DNA of 64,000 bases. Origin: Wallemia ichthyophaga EXF-994. Taxonomy: Eukaryota; Basidiomycota; Wallemiomycetes; Wallemiales; Wallemiaceae. The notes below the pieces were generated by a model that saw only the letters and a list, made by a program, of their open reading frames with translations, did not search any database and was not told the origin of the DNA. Below, one piece after another: positions 22,982 through 35,183 of the stretch. The stretch covers positions 124,001 through 188,000 of the forward strand of contig NW_008806274.1 of assembly GCF_000400465.1 (NCBI RefSeq), in the 5' to 3' direction. A program made the position numbers and the translations under genes. Each line of letters starts with the position of its first letter. Positions within the stretch are counted from its first letter, which is position 1.

Positions 22982-23213
22982 CTATAAGTGCATCTGTGAC
23001 TTTGTGAGAAGATTCTTTCTTGTATATTGCGCATACTCGCTGCATGTCTTGTCGGGGAACGGCGTCCAGGCTGCACAGAGTGGGCACTGCCACTCGTAGT
23101 GCTGTGTTAGCGCAAGTTAGTGACATGTTCACACTACTACAGATCACACTAACGTATACCTCACCCTCGTCGTCGCTGCTACTGCGAAATACCAAACAGT
23201 GATAGCAAATCAT
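22982..23213 (-). CDS. small zinc-ribbon ORF
   Basis: complement(join(22982..23101, 23160..23213)), 57 aa if the 58-bp intron is real (GTATAC donor, GCTAACACAG acceptor). The product has a Cys4 pattern: CYHC near the start and CPLC after the splice, followed by AAWTPFPDK. Without splicing the first ribbon half continues into unlike sequence. I do not recognise the family. It could be the end of a decayed gene. No other coding signal fills 22905-23213. Confidence 0.3.
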
Positions 23214-23576
23214 ATTCTGGGCTTCTCAAGCTGTTGAAAAATTGACAAAACCACTCAAAACGTAGAGCAGAATGAGGAGATTAATTAATGTTTAAGATGC
23301 GGGATAACGTGGAATTTGCTTCACGTAACTGGGGTCATAGCTGGCTTTCTGTTCCTGCATTCAAATTCGGCTCGGTGGAGAATGCGGATGAGATGTGAGA
23401 TTTGGGCTGCGCGGGATGCTCTGGGGCCTTTATGTCGGGCTTATACAATATCTCATCTCACCGAGCTCTGTGAACGCATAGCGCCAAGTATCCACAGCTC
23501 TCGCATAAGTTAAGTTCCGCATTAATACGATTGCCCGAATACTGGTAGGCTCAGACTGCACGTGGCACTTTCTCAG

Positions 23577-24533
23577 CTTCTGATCATCCTTTCACCCACG
23601 CGATCACTATATCTCGGTGTGGTGATAAAAATCGGACCAATTGCGTCAGGCTTTACGAGCAGCTATGCGAGCTACCACAGGATGTATTAATCAGAATCGT
23701 CGATTTTGTCCCATCTCTCGCAGCAGTCAATAGATATTTCTACGCTCTCGGCTCGCCGGCGTTACTCAGGTGCATTGCAGACCCCAACGGCATAACTAAG
23801 GAGAAGATAGGACTGTTCAATCCATTATGTTACAAGAGGCGTAAAGATCATTGCGCTTATCTTTCAGAAATAGCGAATGACGACAGGCGCATGCAAGTGA
23901 AGTGGGCAGTGCGATTGGTATCAATACAACCCAACTGACCGCTAGATTAGATCACTTGCAATCAGCATCGCCAACGATATCGTCACATCAGATCTAACGG
24001 CTGCGATGAGGAGATTGAGCAACGTAAAGTGTCCGACTATAACAGGCTTCGTGAACGCCCCACTTGAGAAGCTACTGAGTGAGGTGTCCATGAGTAACGT
24101 AACTGATCTAACGCTCAACTTGTGGACATTCGACGAGTTGGATGAGTGCATAGCGAAAAATGTGCTACAAGTTAATATGCCGTCGTTGCAGCACTTGCAA
24201 CTGCATGCTCAGTGTATATTCACCAAGACAGCATCTAATTCCCTGATATACCCACAACTTAACGCCGTCGTCTCAAACCTAAGAGACTATTTGATCACGG
24301 CAATTTTACCCTGCTTCGACACGCTCATCGTGCGAGGTCTCATATTTACGCCACATCTCAAAGCCTGCTTCCCTCAGCTGAGAGGATCGGAATTTTACAG
24401 AGCGCGTGTCTTCAAAGGCCGGGAAAATGATCTGGTGGAGGTGGAGGTGTATGAAAAACTTACTGCGTTAGGCTCTGCGTATGGCGTTACATCAACACAG
24501 AAAAGCATCAGTGACATGCTGGTTGTCTGTTGA
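23577..24533 (+). CDS. F-box protein, 5' end unresolved
   Basis: Likely substrate adaptor of an SCF ubiquitin ligase. The F-box is visible as LCELPQDVLIRIVDFVPSL followed by VNRYFYALGSPALLRCI. join(?..23896, 23946..24533); the 49-bp intron (GTGAAG...CGCTAG) joins RRMQ to IRSLAI. The C-terminal part has Leu-rich stretches (VTDLTLNLW, SLQHLQLHA, FDTLIVRGL) as in F-box/LRR proteins. The frame is open from 23549 but has no ATG; a first exon ending near 23502 with an acceptor at 23576 would work and is untested. Another, broken F-box gene lies in the tandem duplication. Confidence 0.6.
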
Positions 24534-25180
24534 CATTGACAGTACACTAATATCCAACTAAATTTAGCTGCTGTCAATTATCACTTGATACATGCGATTC
24601 AAATGAAAGCCCATTTGTCTTGCTCGTTTAAGCTCGGCCTTCGGCATCTATTGCAAGACCCTGCCCGGTTTTTTGCATCTTAAGGTACAACTGGGTAACT
24701 CACACATATGGCATGCTGTGAATAGAGTTGGTCATGGGTTTCTAGATGTATGTTCTAAAAGCAAGGTCTAGTGCTTGAGCTCGCTTGAGCACCCGGCTAG
24801 AGAAATTAGTGACGTAAGTGAGGCCCGTGTGCATGCAAGATGGAGTTGGCAATACAGGAAGAATATGGAGGAGTGAAAGTGTATATAGTGCTGATATAGT
24901 GTCGTCGGAAGCAATATTGCTGTGCTGTGTGTGAAGAGAGTGAGACAGGACGCGTGTACACCCATCGAAGCGGCAGCTGTGGTATTAGTAGCAAGCCCCA
25001 AGACAAAATCCTGGAATCCTACAAACAATGTCAATCTATTTTATTTTCGCGTACCTGTCGTCGGTCTTTTATGTGCTCGATCGATTGACCAATTCTATTG
25101 AGAAGCGCGACGGCATCGAGGATACCATCACCTATGGTGAGGGGATTATGATATTTCGCGCACACACTTACAGTATATAG
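24534..25180. other. non-coding or unresolved stretch before the zinc-finger gene
   Basis: I see no convincing coding exon. It should hold the first exon(s) and promoter of the zinc-finger gene, since the frame at 25181 is closed by an upstream TAG at an acceptor-like TATATAG. None of the candidate donors I tried gave a persuasive N-terminus. Confidence 0.3.
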
Positions 25181-25463
25181 ACATACGAATGCGAGATCTG
25201 CCAGGGCAAGTTTAGCAGGCCTGAGAACTTGTTGCGGCACAAGAGAAACTCACACAGGTCGGGCGACTTGCATCCATACCTGTGTTCGTGTGGGAGGAGC
25301 TATACACGCTCAGATATCCTCCTCAGACATCAGCGCGGTTGCGAAGTACACAACAACCAACCAGTGGGGTACAAGAAGCGTGGCAGGAAGCGTAAGGCTA
25401 TTCAACAGCCAGTTTCATCAAGTGATCCCTCCTATTTAGCCGGGGTAGCGGCGTCAGCCTCGC

Positions 25464-25494
<31 letters not shown>

Positions 25495-25972
25495 GCAGCT
25501 ACAGCAACAGCATCAACAACAACAACAACAGCTTCTTGCATCTGCTTATAACCAGCCACACCTTTTCAACACCGAAAATTGGCCTCCCGCCACTTCTATA
25601 GATAACGAGCCCGAATTACAATCGCACAGATACTGGCCCTATACACTGTACCCAAATACAAGTACACCGCCGCCTGATTTCGAAGCATCGAATTTGCCAC
25701 TCATTGGCAATACATACAACAATACACACATACCACAGCATGCGCCACAGCAAACACTACCACCACTAGCATCATGGAATACCTCAGTAAATCAAAGTCA
25801 TATGGCCAGTTTGCACAATCAACAGCTTCAACAGACTACTCAGCAAGACAATTATTCTGGCTGGATGTGAGTAGCTGCTTGTATAGCTGCCAGGTCTGAC
25901 CTGACAAAGTAAAACCCTCACAGAGACACATTAACATGCTCACACTTACAACAGCAGCAACATATCTACTAA
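25181..25972 (+). CDS. C2H2 zinc-finger transcription factor with polyQ tract, 5' end unresolved
   Basis: DNA-binding protein. Finger 1 reads YECEICQGKFSRPENLLRHK, a standard C2H2 finger; finger 2 (CSCGRSYTRSDILLRH) ends with Cys instead of the second His (QRGC). A basic KKRGRKRK patch follows, then a Gln tract (about 25460-25525) encoded mainly by CAA with CAG interruptions, and a Pro/Asn-rich tail. The first exon is not found. At the 3' end the frame stops at 25870, but a GTGAGT donor at 25869 with an acceptor at 25923 would replace the stop and extend the protein 14 residues to 25972. Confidence 0.7.
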
Positions 25973-26186
25973 TACTTGCATTTTATGATTCGAAACAAAT
26001 CACAGACATTCTCAAACACTTGCTTGTCTCATACTTTGACATATTCACTCTTCTTATCAAGCTGGACTTTCGATTAGCCTTTAGTATATTATCATTTTAT
26101 TATCACATTCCCAAGAAGGACAATTTCACTAACTTTTTCCCCGGTTATCTCTATATCACTGAAATGAATGCATTTAATTTAGCTTT
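25973..26186. other. short 3'-3' gap
   Basis: AT-rich sequence between the zinc-finger gene and exportin-T, which converge. I see no gene here. Confidence 0.4.
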
Positions 26187-29100
26187 TCATGCGGCTTTGG
26201 ATACTTTTATAAACTCTGTAAATGCTCTCTTGAACACCTTGGGCTCGTCTGTTGAGATGTGGTTTGTAAGTTCGACTGCAATGTGGTCAGGACACCCAAT
26301 TGAAGGTAAATAAATGCTTCTGAGATAGTTCAAAAGTTCATCACCACGACTCAAGTACGCCTGTCTAAGTAGGAGTGCAATTTCACCGAGGACCTGATAG
26401 TGATTGGTTGGGTTAGATTGGTGCACCGATAAAAGCTCACTCAACTCACAACATTAGATTGACCATCTTTCAAGTTGAATGTTGGCTTGGCAGGTACTTC
26501 AAATGCCAATTTGATGAATTGTTGGTAGATAAACTCTTCGAAACCACTCAAAGGCATTGGAGCCGGGCTGATTTGTACGACGTTTTGGGCGGGTAAAACT
26601 TTCAGATCATTTTGCACTTGCTCAATAGTGCCGTAGCAGAAGATAATCTTTGCGACGTTGTTGAAAGCGATTCTTTGTGTAGGTGGAGCACAATCTCGAG
26701 CAAATTGACATACAGATTCAAGAATTTGAACAAATCTCCCTCTGTTCTCATCAGAAATGAACACACCTTGAAGTCCAGCTGAAAGTATGGTACCGATAAA
26801 ATTAAGGTAGCTCTTTTCCATCTCTGTTCTGTTAAGTTCATCATCAGTACCAGATATCTGCATTGATAAGAATGAAAAGACCCTATCAATAATAGGTTGT
26901 AGAATAGAGTTAAGAATTGAAAAGACTTGTGATTTTAGCTTGTGCACTAACATATTCAAGAAAGTCAAGAAGTCACTCAACTCGTTCATTTCAAGTCTAC
27001 CAAGTAAACCATTTACGAACGCAGGTACGTGATTCAAGATGGCAAAGCCAGTAGAGCTGACAATCTGGGCAAAAGTGAATCGGGAAGCATCTCTGATAAC
27101 TTTATATTGAGACATCTGATCCAAGACAACAAAGATTGCTTGTGTGGATTGGACAAATGGTTCAGAGTATGGGGGTGGTGGTTGGTCTAGCGAAGATGAT
27201 TGTTGTATTAATGATGGTTCAGGTAAACCTTTAGCTAGATGTCCAATAGCCAAAATGGTATGGTGTACGTTGAGAATGTTCTCAACTTGATCTGGTGAGG
27301 ATTGTAGAGATTGTTGAAGAGATGCTAATAATGGCTGTATTATTTGATTCAAATAGTTTACTTGATTTGTTGGTATGTCACTGAGTTTAGCTAGAATACA
27401 TCCAATGGCTTCATAAAGGTTGAGTTGATAGTGGAATAAGCCTATAGTGTTTACCGATTTGCTTAAAACATCTTGATAGCTATCACCTTGTTCAAGTGGC
27501 AAAACGTCGACTGATAGTACTAGTAAATCCGTGATAGATTCAAGCAACTTTGGCACAAAGTTGGCTGGAATAAATCTTCTAGCTAGCATTGTGAATCGTT
27601 GGAAGAGATAAAAGTTTCTCGCTTTCACATTGAGTGACTGGTTGTGTATACCTCTGTCACCGACAAATGCAGATAAGATTGGATCTATCAATTCTTTTCG
27701 TGCAAACAGTATATCAACGTATCTCACTATCATCTCAAAGTACTGGAGATTGACTGCGGGGTGTGGATGATTGCTGATACCTGAGTCAACAACAGTTTGT
27801 ACTAGTTGACCAAGTGGTGTGTAAGGCTTTTCGTCGTACTTGATTTTGTAGTTGTTCGCATCCTTTTTTGCTGACTGTCTCTCATCTTCTGATACGTGCA
27901 CAAACGCCTGCACCGTATTACCTGATTGAATAGCTTCAGCGAACAGAAAAACTATATAAAGCACCAATTCCGCTTGATACCAAGGAACAGAATCCGGTCC
28001 AGAGCTGGTGCATTGAGTGAGTGTTTGGTTGATGAGAGATACGACTGTCGAAGTCCACAGCTCTTGGTCCAGTTGACAGACAGAATCGAATGTTGATCTT
28101 AACACTCTGCGAATTTCGTACAGCTCATGACGGTCGTCGTCGACATCCTCACCAAGACCACCGAAACCCCATTCAACATCCTCATTCCACTGCATTTTTT
28201 GCATAACAGTTGGCAACAATTGACTAAAGAATTCTCTGGTTGGCATAGCATCGAATGATGTAGCATCCGCCTTTTTCTTTTTCTTGTAGAATGAGATGAG
28301 TTGTGTTAGGAAGCCATGCACGGCTAGCGAAGGACTTGATGATTGATCAGCAAAGTATCTCAAGAAGATTGGTTGAAGTTGAGCTAAAAATACCAATGCT
28401 TGTGCTCTAGTTTCATTTGTTCCAAAGTTGACATCGGAACGGCTTTGCATGATTGTTGCTTGAGTTGGCTGGATGAATTGATTAATGATGCGCATACCTA
28501 GGCTAGAAAAGTATAACCCACCTCATCACATAATTTGAGAATCTCTGTACCAGCAGCATTTACCATCTTTGCACATGACTCTCTAAACAAAATATTGTCA
28601 TCAGAAGTGTCATCTTTCGTCGCTTGTTCAAGTTGTCCGACAATGTTTGAAACATTGATAATACCAATAATTTCCAACTTGGCTGCATAATCTCGAGTAC
28701 CCTTTTGCATTATCTTAATAAAATAGCCAGTCGCAGCAATTTTAACTTGATTAGAAGGATGTTGTAAGAACTGGTAGAAGATTTCTAGAGTTTGAGGAGT
28801 GAATGACAGACTAATATCAATCCAATGAGACCAGCCAGCAAAAACGTTAATAGCGAGGGCAAGAGATTCTTCCAAAGATTTAGACGACCACGCTTCACCG
28901 CCATTAACAGAGATATGACCTAACTCTTGCATGATATTAATAAGAGTTTCTATAACAGAGGGTGCATCCTTTGACCTAATGGCATCTCTTAAATTACCAT
29001 CGCGTATGTGCCTCTCTGATGACCAATCTCTTGCTGCTCTAATGATTGAATCTGATAACTCTAAGTTGATTTCATCAAGGATGCGCAAAACGAGTGGAGT

Positions 29101-29571
29101 AGTGCGTGGATTGAGTGATGAGCCTTGTCTGAGGAGTGACAAAAAGTCAATTATTATGTTAGGATGGGTTGTGTCGTATGTTTGTATGGTGAATAAGGTG
29201 AGCGTATGAGCCAGTCTGTTCCTCAAAAACCCAATATCGCCTTCCTGTCCACCTTCGACGTATTCTCTGCGTACATACTCAAACAAGGCTTCTTGTATTG
29301 CGAGTATATCGTCGTTTTGTAGATTTTGAAATGATTTGCTGATGAGTTCATCGACGACACTCAGAACCCAGACCCTGGCTTCAGTGCCGACAGAATTTGT
29401 TAAGAATAAGCCTAAGCAATACTTCCATGTATCTGACGCGTTATTCTTTACTTGTTCGAGGAAGTTCAACGCTTCTTCGCGCAATTCTGGACTTGTGTTT
29501 GGTGATGGGGATGCGCATTTAATAGCCTCAATTAACTGCGGTGGTACAGTTGTTGCTGCTATCGTAGCCAT
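26187..29571 (-). CDS. LOS1: exportin-T (tRNA export receptor)
   Basis: Importin-beta family receptor exporting tRNA with Ran-GTP. complement(join(26187..26393, 26450..28468, 28522..29571)), 1,091 aa. HEAT-rich throughout; the N-terminal LRNRLAHTLTLFT region fits XPOT/Los1 (RNKFAQVFALLF), and the C-terminal end YLRSIYLPSIGCP matches the family. The first intron (28521-28469) ends at ATCCAG, joining KLCDE to PTQATIM; a nearer CTAG would give a 24-nt intron and the wrong frame. Its roughly 500-bp upstream region is unusually long for this window. Confidence 0.88.
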
Positions 29572-30073
29572 CGTGGTGGTGATCCTTGAAGGGTGAGAGA
29601 AGATGTGAGATAATATTTGAAGGTAGCTGGATTAACGTGTGGGGATATTTGTGAGCCTGAGATGAGCGTGAGCGTATTCCAAGTGTACCTTTTATTATGT
29701 ACGAAATGTCAGTCACAGTGTGCACATGAATCGTCATGGTACAGATGTGAATAACATAGGAACTTGAGCATTGATTGGCATGTATCCATTCTGCGTGTTT
29801 AAAAACCCTTATTATTTTCCCTGCTAAATTTTATTCAGGCTATAAAACTCGCCCGAGTAAATCTTCTCTCTTCAACTCAAACCGCGATGTGAGTCATGAG
29901 CAAAGCGCGTCGAGGGAGCAGAATGGAATGATGTTACAAATCTAAACTTATCTACATTGTCTGAATATCATTGATGGACAAATAGAGGCTATTTCTGACT
30001 TTTCTTGCTTTCTCGGACGCAATACAAACCACACACACCTTACTAACAAAGCACAGCAGTGGTGTTATTAAAA
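29572..30073. promoter_or_regulatory. presumed exportin-T promoter and arrestin 3' flank
   Basis: 502 bp without coding signal, among the longer gaps in the window. It lies upstream of exportin-T (minus strand) and downstream of the arrestin-like gene. A TATAAAA-like element near 29840 is on the plus strand, where no gene follows, so I give it no weight. Confidence 0.35.
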
Positions 30074-31066
30074 TTACAATGCAATGGTTTGTACAGATGA
30101 TATATGATTACTACGCGGTCTGGATGTTGTCTCTAGAGCATAATGTAGTTCTTCCTTGGTTATCGAAAGAAGCGTGATTTCTTTTGAGTCTAGCGCGATG
30201 CTGGATGTGCTGCCACTTGAGTTTTTAATGAGCGCGGTGAATGTTATGAAAAATTGCATATCAATCAGAGTTGTAAGCAAACTTTCGCCAATGCTCCACG
30301 ATAGCGATGACTTAGATTTGGGTATGACGCCTTTAAAGTTGAATGATTGAGGCTGCTGAAGCTGTAACTGTGGCGTGACAACCTCCTCTACGATCCTTGT
30401 TAGTTGCACATTAGATCTGAAGAGTGAGGATTTCTGGGCTTTGAATTGCACGCGTCGATCTAAGGACATGGCAAGTTTCTTCACGCTTATTTTGTTACTG
30501 AGGAGTGTGAGGTTAATGCTGGCGAAGAGGTTGTCACTTGACTTATACGTTGATTGGCGTCCTGAGAAGTAGGTCCGATAGTCCAACTGATCGACGCGTT
30601 GCGAGTAGGTGGTGAGTTGCTTGTAGAGTGGTGAATATCGGTTTAGCTGTAATATCACACTGCTTGTCTTTGTATTGCCAACGAATGTCAAATTTTCATG
30701 GATCAAGTTGGCTTCCAGCTTCCAAACGATGCGGTAGTTCTGTAAGTTGATGGACGACGGGAGGGTATTATTAAGTGGAACTTTTAACTTGAAATCTTTC
30801 TGAATTTCTGCGAGATGCGTGTATTTGCTGGGCGAGTTCGAGCTCCATAGTACCTGAGTAGATTCGTAGAGTATATTATTTCTTCCGAATGCAAACTCGA
30901 TACACTTGAGCTTCACATTCAACTCTTTAGCCTTTAAGGGCTTGCCATCCGAAAGCTTTGTATACGCAACCCCGACGACTTCACAACGAGTGAGGCCGAG
31001 ATAGCCGTGGACAGGAAATTGTCTATGGATATTACCAGTGTGTGGCTTCAGTTTCACGTCTAACAT
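30074..31066 (-). CDS. arrestin-like protein
   Basis: 330 aa, intronless. The arrestin-N pattern is seen: a beta-rich first half with YLGLTRCEVVGVAYTKLSDGK, then LKVPLNNTLPSSINL and a C-terminal beta-sandwich with SWSIGES. Fungal alpha-arrestins guide ubiquitin ligases to membrane proteins, but no clear PPxY motif is present, so that role is uncertain. It is short for the family. The end is Ser/Thr-rich. Confidence 0.6.
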   Translation of the reverse strand: MLDVKLKPHTGNIHRQFPVHGYLGLTRCEVVGVAYTKLSDGKPLKAKELNVKLKCIEFAFGRNNILYESTQVLWSSNSPSKYTHLAEIQKDFKLKVPLNNTLPSSINLQNYRIVWKLEANLIHENLTFVGNTKTSSVILQLNRYSPLYKQLTTYSQRVDQLDYRTYFSGRQSTYKSSDNLFASINLTLLSNKISVKKLAMSLDRRVQFKAQKSSLFRSNVQLTRIVEEVVTPQLQLQQPQSFNFKGVIPKSKSSLSWSIGESLLTTLIDMQFFITFTALIKNSSGSTSSIALDSKEITLLSITKEELHYALETTSRPRSNHISSVQTIAL

Positions 31067-31339
31067 TTCATTGTCTTATTTTGTGCACTGTGAGTGGAAT
31101 GCTGGGTGGATTTCGACGATATAGAGAGGTATTTGATGTTATTGAGTGTTTTAAACTCACAGTTTCCCTCTGTGGATGTCAACTTGCAAGAGCATTCGGA
31201 GCACTCGGAGCATATGACTTAAATTAAGCGCACGCACGCACAGACGTCCTCCATTTCACCTAATACCCTATTTTTCCACTCTCGGCAAGTGGATGCAGAC
31301 CCCATTTTAATTAAAAAATAAAAGAGGTATATTACAGTT

Positions 31340-34300
31340 TTACAGTCTACGCGACGCTGCGAGCTCTCTGCAGCGTCTCTCCATCATCTTCACTGTGAAT
31401 CTAAGATTGCGCCCTTTTGAGTGACAGTTGGTTTCGAGCCAGTCCTCCAAACTCGACTGCAGGCTGTCCATTTTAGAGATAGCAGGCAGTGTGTCCTTGT
31501 ACATGGCTGGGTTGAGGAGGAAATCGAATATGCTCGACCAGATCTCGTGCTGCCAGTAGCGCTTGAGGTTGTTGCGAAGCTTGATCCGCCCACCTGCTTC
31601 TATCGTCTCTATGTACTTGCCGAAGAGCATGCAGTGGATGATAGCAGCCAGACCGAAATAGTCTGGCTCGAAATTCCATGGAACCTTCTGCTTGATCTGC
31701 CAGCAGTCCTTCTCATCACCGGGCCAGTCGTTGAGGAATTTTCTACCGACAGGTTGCTTGAAGGCATCTACATCGATAGATCTACCAAAATCTATGAGCT
31801 TGAGTCCCTTCATTGACCACCCACCCTCACCCGAGCGCTGGTAAACATTTGTCCAGAAATCACCTGCATCCTCAAGTCTTATCAAGCAATTATCTATTTT
31901 TAGATCACCGTGGATGATGCCACCCTTGTGAATACTGTTGAGCGTTCTGATCAGCTCAATGGCAAAGAAGACGACCAAAACCTCATCCAAGCCTGTAGAG
32001 GAAGAAGAGAACCATTCAGGGGCGTGATTGACGACATCTAGAAGTGTGCCCTGATCAGCATATTCCATACAAAGCACACTCTCATCCCTGTAAGCGTACA
32101 GTCCGTGTGGCATTACTATGGACCTTCTATCACGCTCTTCAAGACGTTGATGGAGGGCGTTGAGGATGTAGAACTCCCACACACGCGCAGGTTTCTCAAT
32201 CTTGAGAGCCACAGCGAGATCTTCTTCAGAAGTAGCGAATTGGGAATTGAAGCTACCGTCCAAGTTTTCCATGTCAAATTCATAGCTCTTTCCACCACTT
32301 TTGTTACGTTCAGAAGCGACAAAGACAGCGCCGAAGCCGCCCTGACCGATTTTTGCTTTAATGTCATACACATCATCGTCGCCACCATATTTGGGTAGTT
32401 TGAGTGGATACGTCTCCTCGTCCATTGTCTTATTCCTGCTACTTGAGGGCCGTTTTTTCACACCCTTCTCCACCTTGTTGAGTACTTCTAGGTTGTTTCG
32501 TGCTGTGTGGAATGTGCCCAAGTTGTACACGTTCAAATGTGACCGTTTGAGAATTGAGTCTACGATGGTGCGTGTGTTTGCTACGCACGGATTAGGTGCA
32601 TCTATCTTGCCACTCCCGGGCGAGACGGGGATAGCTGGTGAGGGTGGAGCGGGCGACTGTGCTTGAAGATGAGCAATCTGAGGAGCTTTCAGCGGCTGTG
32701 CAGGCTGAGCTGGGATACTACTGCCGAGGTTGAATTTCATTGTATCAACAACATCAACATCCTCCATCTGAGCCAATCCACCAGGATGGATTGTAAATCC
32801 TTCCGGTAGCTCGAATTTGCCTGTGTGGGCTGTTATGTCTTGTTGTGTGAACTCCTCACCCAGTTCAAACGTAGGCAGTGGTGGCGGATCCACAGCTGGA
32901 GGTGGTGCTATAGGCGGTGCTCCCTGGGGTGTATGACCCATCATGCTATCCTGGAGCGTGAGTGTGGTGCGTGCATCACCTGTTGTGCTATTCGGGTGTG
33001 TGTTTATGTTCGAGTTGCTCACCATGCTATCTTCATTCTCCTCCGCAATCGTGCCTTGGAATGGAGCCGTAGGGAAAGTAGCCCTACTTCTGTCGAGTGT
33101 ATCTGCAGGATCTACACGCTGTGTAAATTCACATGTACGTTCCGTAATAGGTGTCATGAGATTGATGGGAGGGAAGCGGGACTGTTTGTTGAGATCATCG
33201 TAGTACTCTTCCTCGACCTGCGTCTGCACCTGCGACTGTGAGCCATCTTGCTCACCCACCTCCTCCTCTTCAACGGAAGGCTTCATTCCGAATGGCATCC
33301 GCACTGGACCAGATGTTGATTTTACAGCAGGTGTGCTTGCCACATTCTCATCCTTGTACATGGGGCCGGGCGGCGAGCTGTCTTCCTCAGCAACGGTCGG
33401 AGGCACGCGCGCAGTGTGCTCATCTGTAAACATCATCATTGGTGCCTTGTTCGGTGTGGGCATGACTAGCGGTTGAGGCGCATCGACGGAACTGTCGTCG
33501 CTGTCGCTTGAAGGGCTGTTTGGTCTGTCACACGCAAGTGGCTGGTTGAATAACTCCATCACATCGTCAAGTGCTGCTTTGGTGTTGACAGTCGGCGATG
33601 GTGCGCGTTTACGTGCTGAAGTGGGGCGATCAGATTGGACACTGCCAAAAAAAATATCACATACGCTTCTCATCAATGCTTGGTTCATCTTTCGGCATCC
33701 AGTCCCATTCATTGACCGTTGGCTCTGGGTACTTCTTCCCAAATAAACCCAATTGTTTTGCTTTTAATTCCATGAAACTGTACTCCGTGTTATCGCAGTA
33801 CACGCGTTGCAAATCAACAGCAACCCTTGGTTCTCCTTTTGAGCTAGTCGTTTTTCCCTTCTCCTTCTCTTTCTCCTTCTTTTTTCCGCTACTACTGCTA
33901 CTGCCACTTGACTTTTTCTTCTCGCCAGATACATCGACGTCGAGCTTGGGTGGTTGTTCGAAGTTTTTAAAGGGGTTTAGCCGTAGCTGCTCAGCCTCGG
34001 ATGGTTCTGATGACCCCAGATCAGCCTCTTTGGGACCAGCACCAGCTTCTTCATCGTTAAAGTCGGAGAAGATTGCAACTTTTTCCGCTTTGGGTGTGAT
34101 AGCTTTGCCTTGCTGGATAGTTTCACCCTTCATTGAGGTCTTTTCGACAACATTCTCCTTGCGTCTGTCGTCGCGACTGCCGTAGTGATCCCATGGCCCA
34201 CTTGAGCCAGATTCAGCGTCGTCCTCGTTGAAGATGGCCATGCGGGGCGTTGCGGAGGTGGAGGTAGATGGTGTGGCAGTAGCAGGAGCAATAGCGCTGC

Positions 34301-35086
34301 TACCGAGAAGACCCTTTCTAGGCAAAGACGAGGTGGTTGAAGGTGGTGCGTTTGCCATTCTCACTTTAAAATCATCGTAACGCTTCCTAAGTCTTTCAGT
34401 GGGCTGAGCCTTTCTACTGATACCCAATTCGTATATCTCCTTAGCCTTCTGGTGGAAACCTCTGCTTTCCTCAGCAGTAGCAGCCTCCTCATAGAGCAGA
34501 CCCCATATAGTACCAATATCATTGGCTAGGAGAAATCTAAAGATATCCCTGCTCTCATGGACGTACTTGGAGTAGAGTATCCAACAACGCAGATAGCGGA
34601 CATCGCGTCTATACCTCTCGTCATCTTTGAAAGTACGCGTTGTGCGTTCGAGCAGGGGAACTATATTAGATTCATGGGATTCACCAGAGGGATAAACCTC
34701 TATAGCCCACTTGATGTACTCGGAGTAAACTCGAAATGGATCGTCGTCTTCTTCCGTCGCGGTAGTGATCTGAGCTTCGAAAGCATGGTGCTGCTCGTCG
34801 AGCTCTCTCCTACGCGACTGTCTATCTGATCTGAAAATGGAGGATAGCGTTGATGCTGATCTTCCTTTCGCGAGTGGTTGAATGTTCTCTTTAGATTCGT
34901 AGATATCTTGAATATCTACGGTTTGCGGAGGGTTCTCTGGGGAGTTTTCTGTGTGCTGTGGGTGGTTTGTGTGTTGTTCTCCCTGTTCTCCCTGTTCTGG
35001 CTGCTCTCGCTGCTGATCCTAAAGATGGCGACAAGTGGTAAGAGATGGTAGCTCGGGCTAGGACATACACGCACACCTGACGACAT
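31340..35086 (-). CDS. BUB1: MadBub-type spindle checkpoint kinase (BUB1)
   Basis: Kinetochore kinase of the spindle assembly checkpoint. complement(join(31340..33615, 33665..35018, 35075..35086)), 1,213 aa. Exon 1 encodes MSSG only. SKENIQPLAKGR at about 46-57 is the Mad3/BubR1 KEN1 motif, followed by the Bub1/Mad3 TPR domain (DDDPFRVYSEYIKWAIE). A second KEN lies in RRKENVVEK, and a GLEBS motif (VAVDLQRVYCDNTEYSFMELKA) binds Bub3. After the intron 33664-33616 come a disordered region and the kinase: GQGGFGAVF near 880, VALKIEKP, HGDLK (HGD is typical of Bub1) and DFG. The TPR-KEN-GLEBS-kinase order is that of unsplit MadBub proteins. Confidence 0.92.
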
Positions 35087-35183
35087 TTTCCAGCTGGTTT
35101 AACAAATTAAATATATTCTCAATTTCACTTGTTGATAGCAGCGCTTGAACGAGTACGACGACGCGCCGGACGCAGAAAAAGAA

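Noticed and set aside
23316-23400. GGTCATAGCTG-like string resembling a cloning-vector lac region
   Set aside because: Only about eleven bases match; the surroundings are not vector sequence.
28498-28521. 24-nt intron in exportin-T ending at CTAG
   Set aside because: Too short for this genome and gives the wrong frame; the 53-bp intron ending at ATCCAG is in phase.
33642-33664. 23-nt intron in BUB1 ending at the first GGCAG
   Set aside because: Too short and gives the wrong frame; the acceptor at 33616 restores the Bub1 frame.
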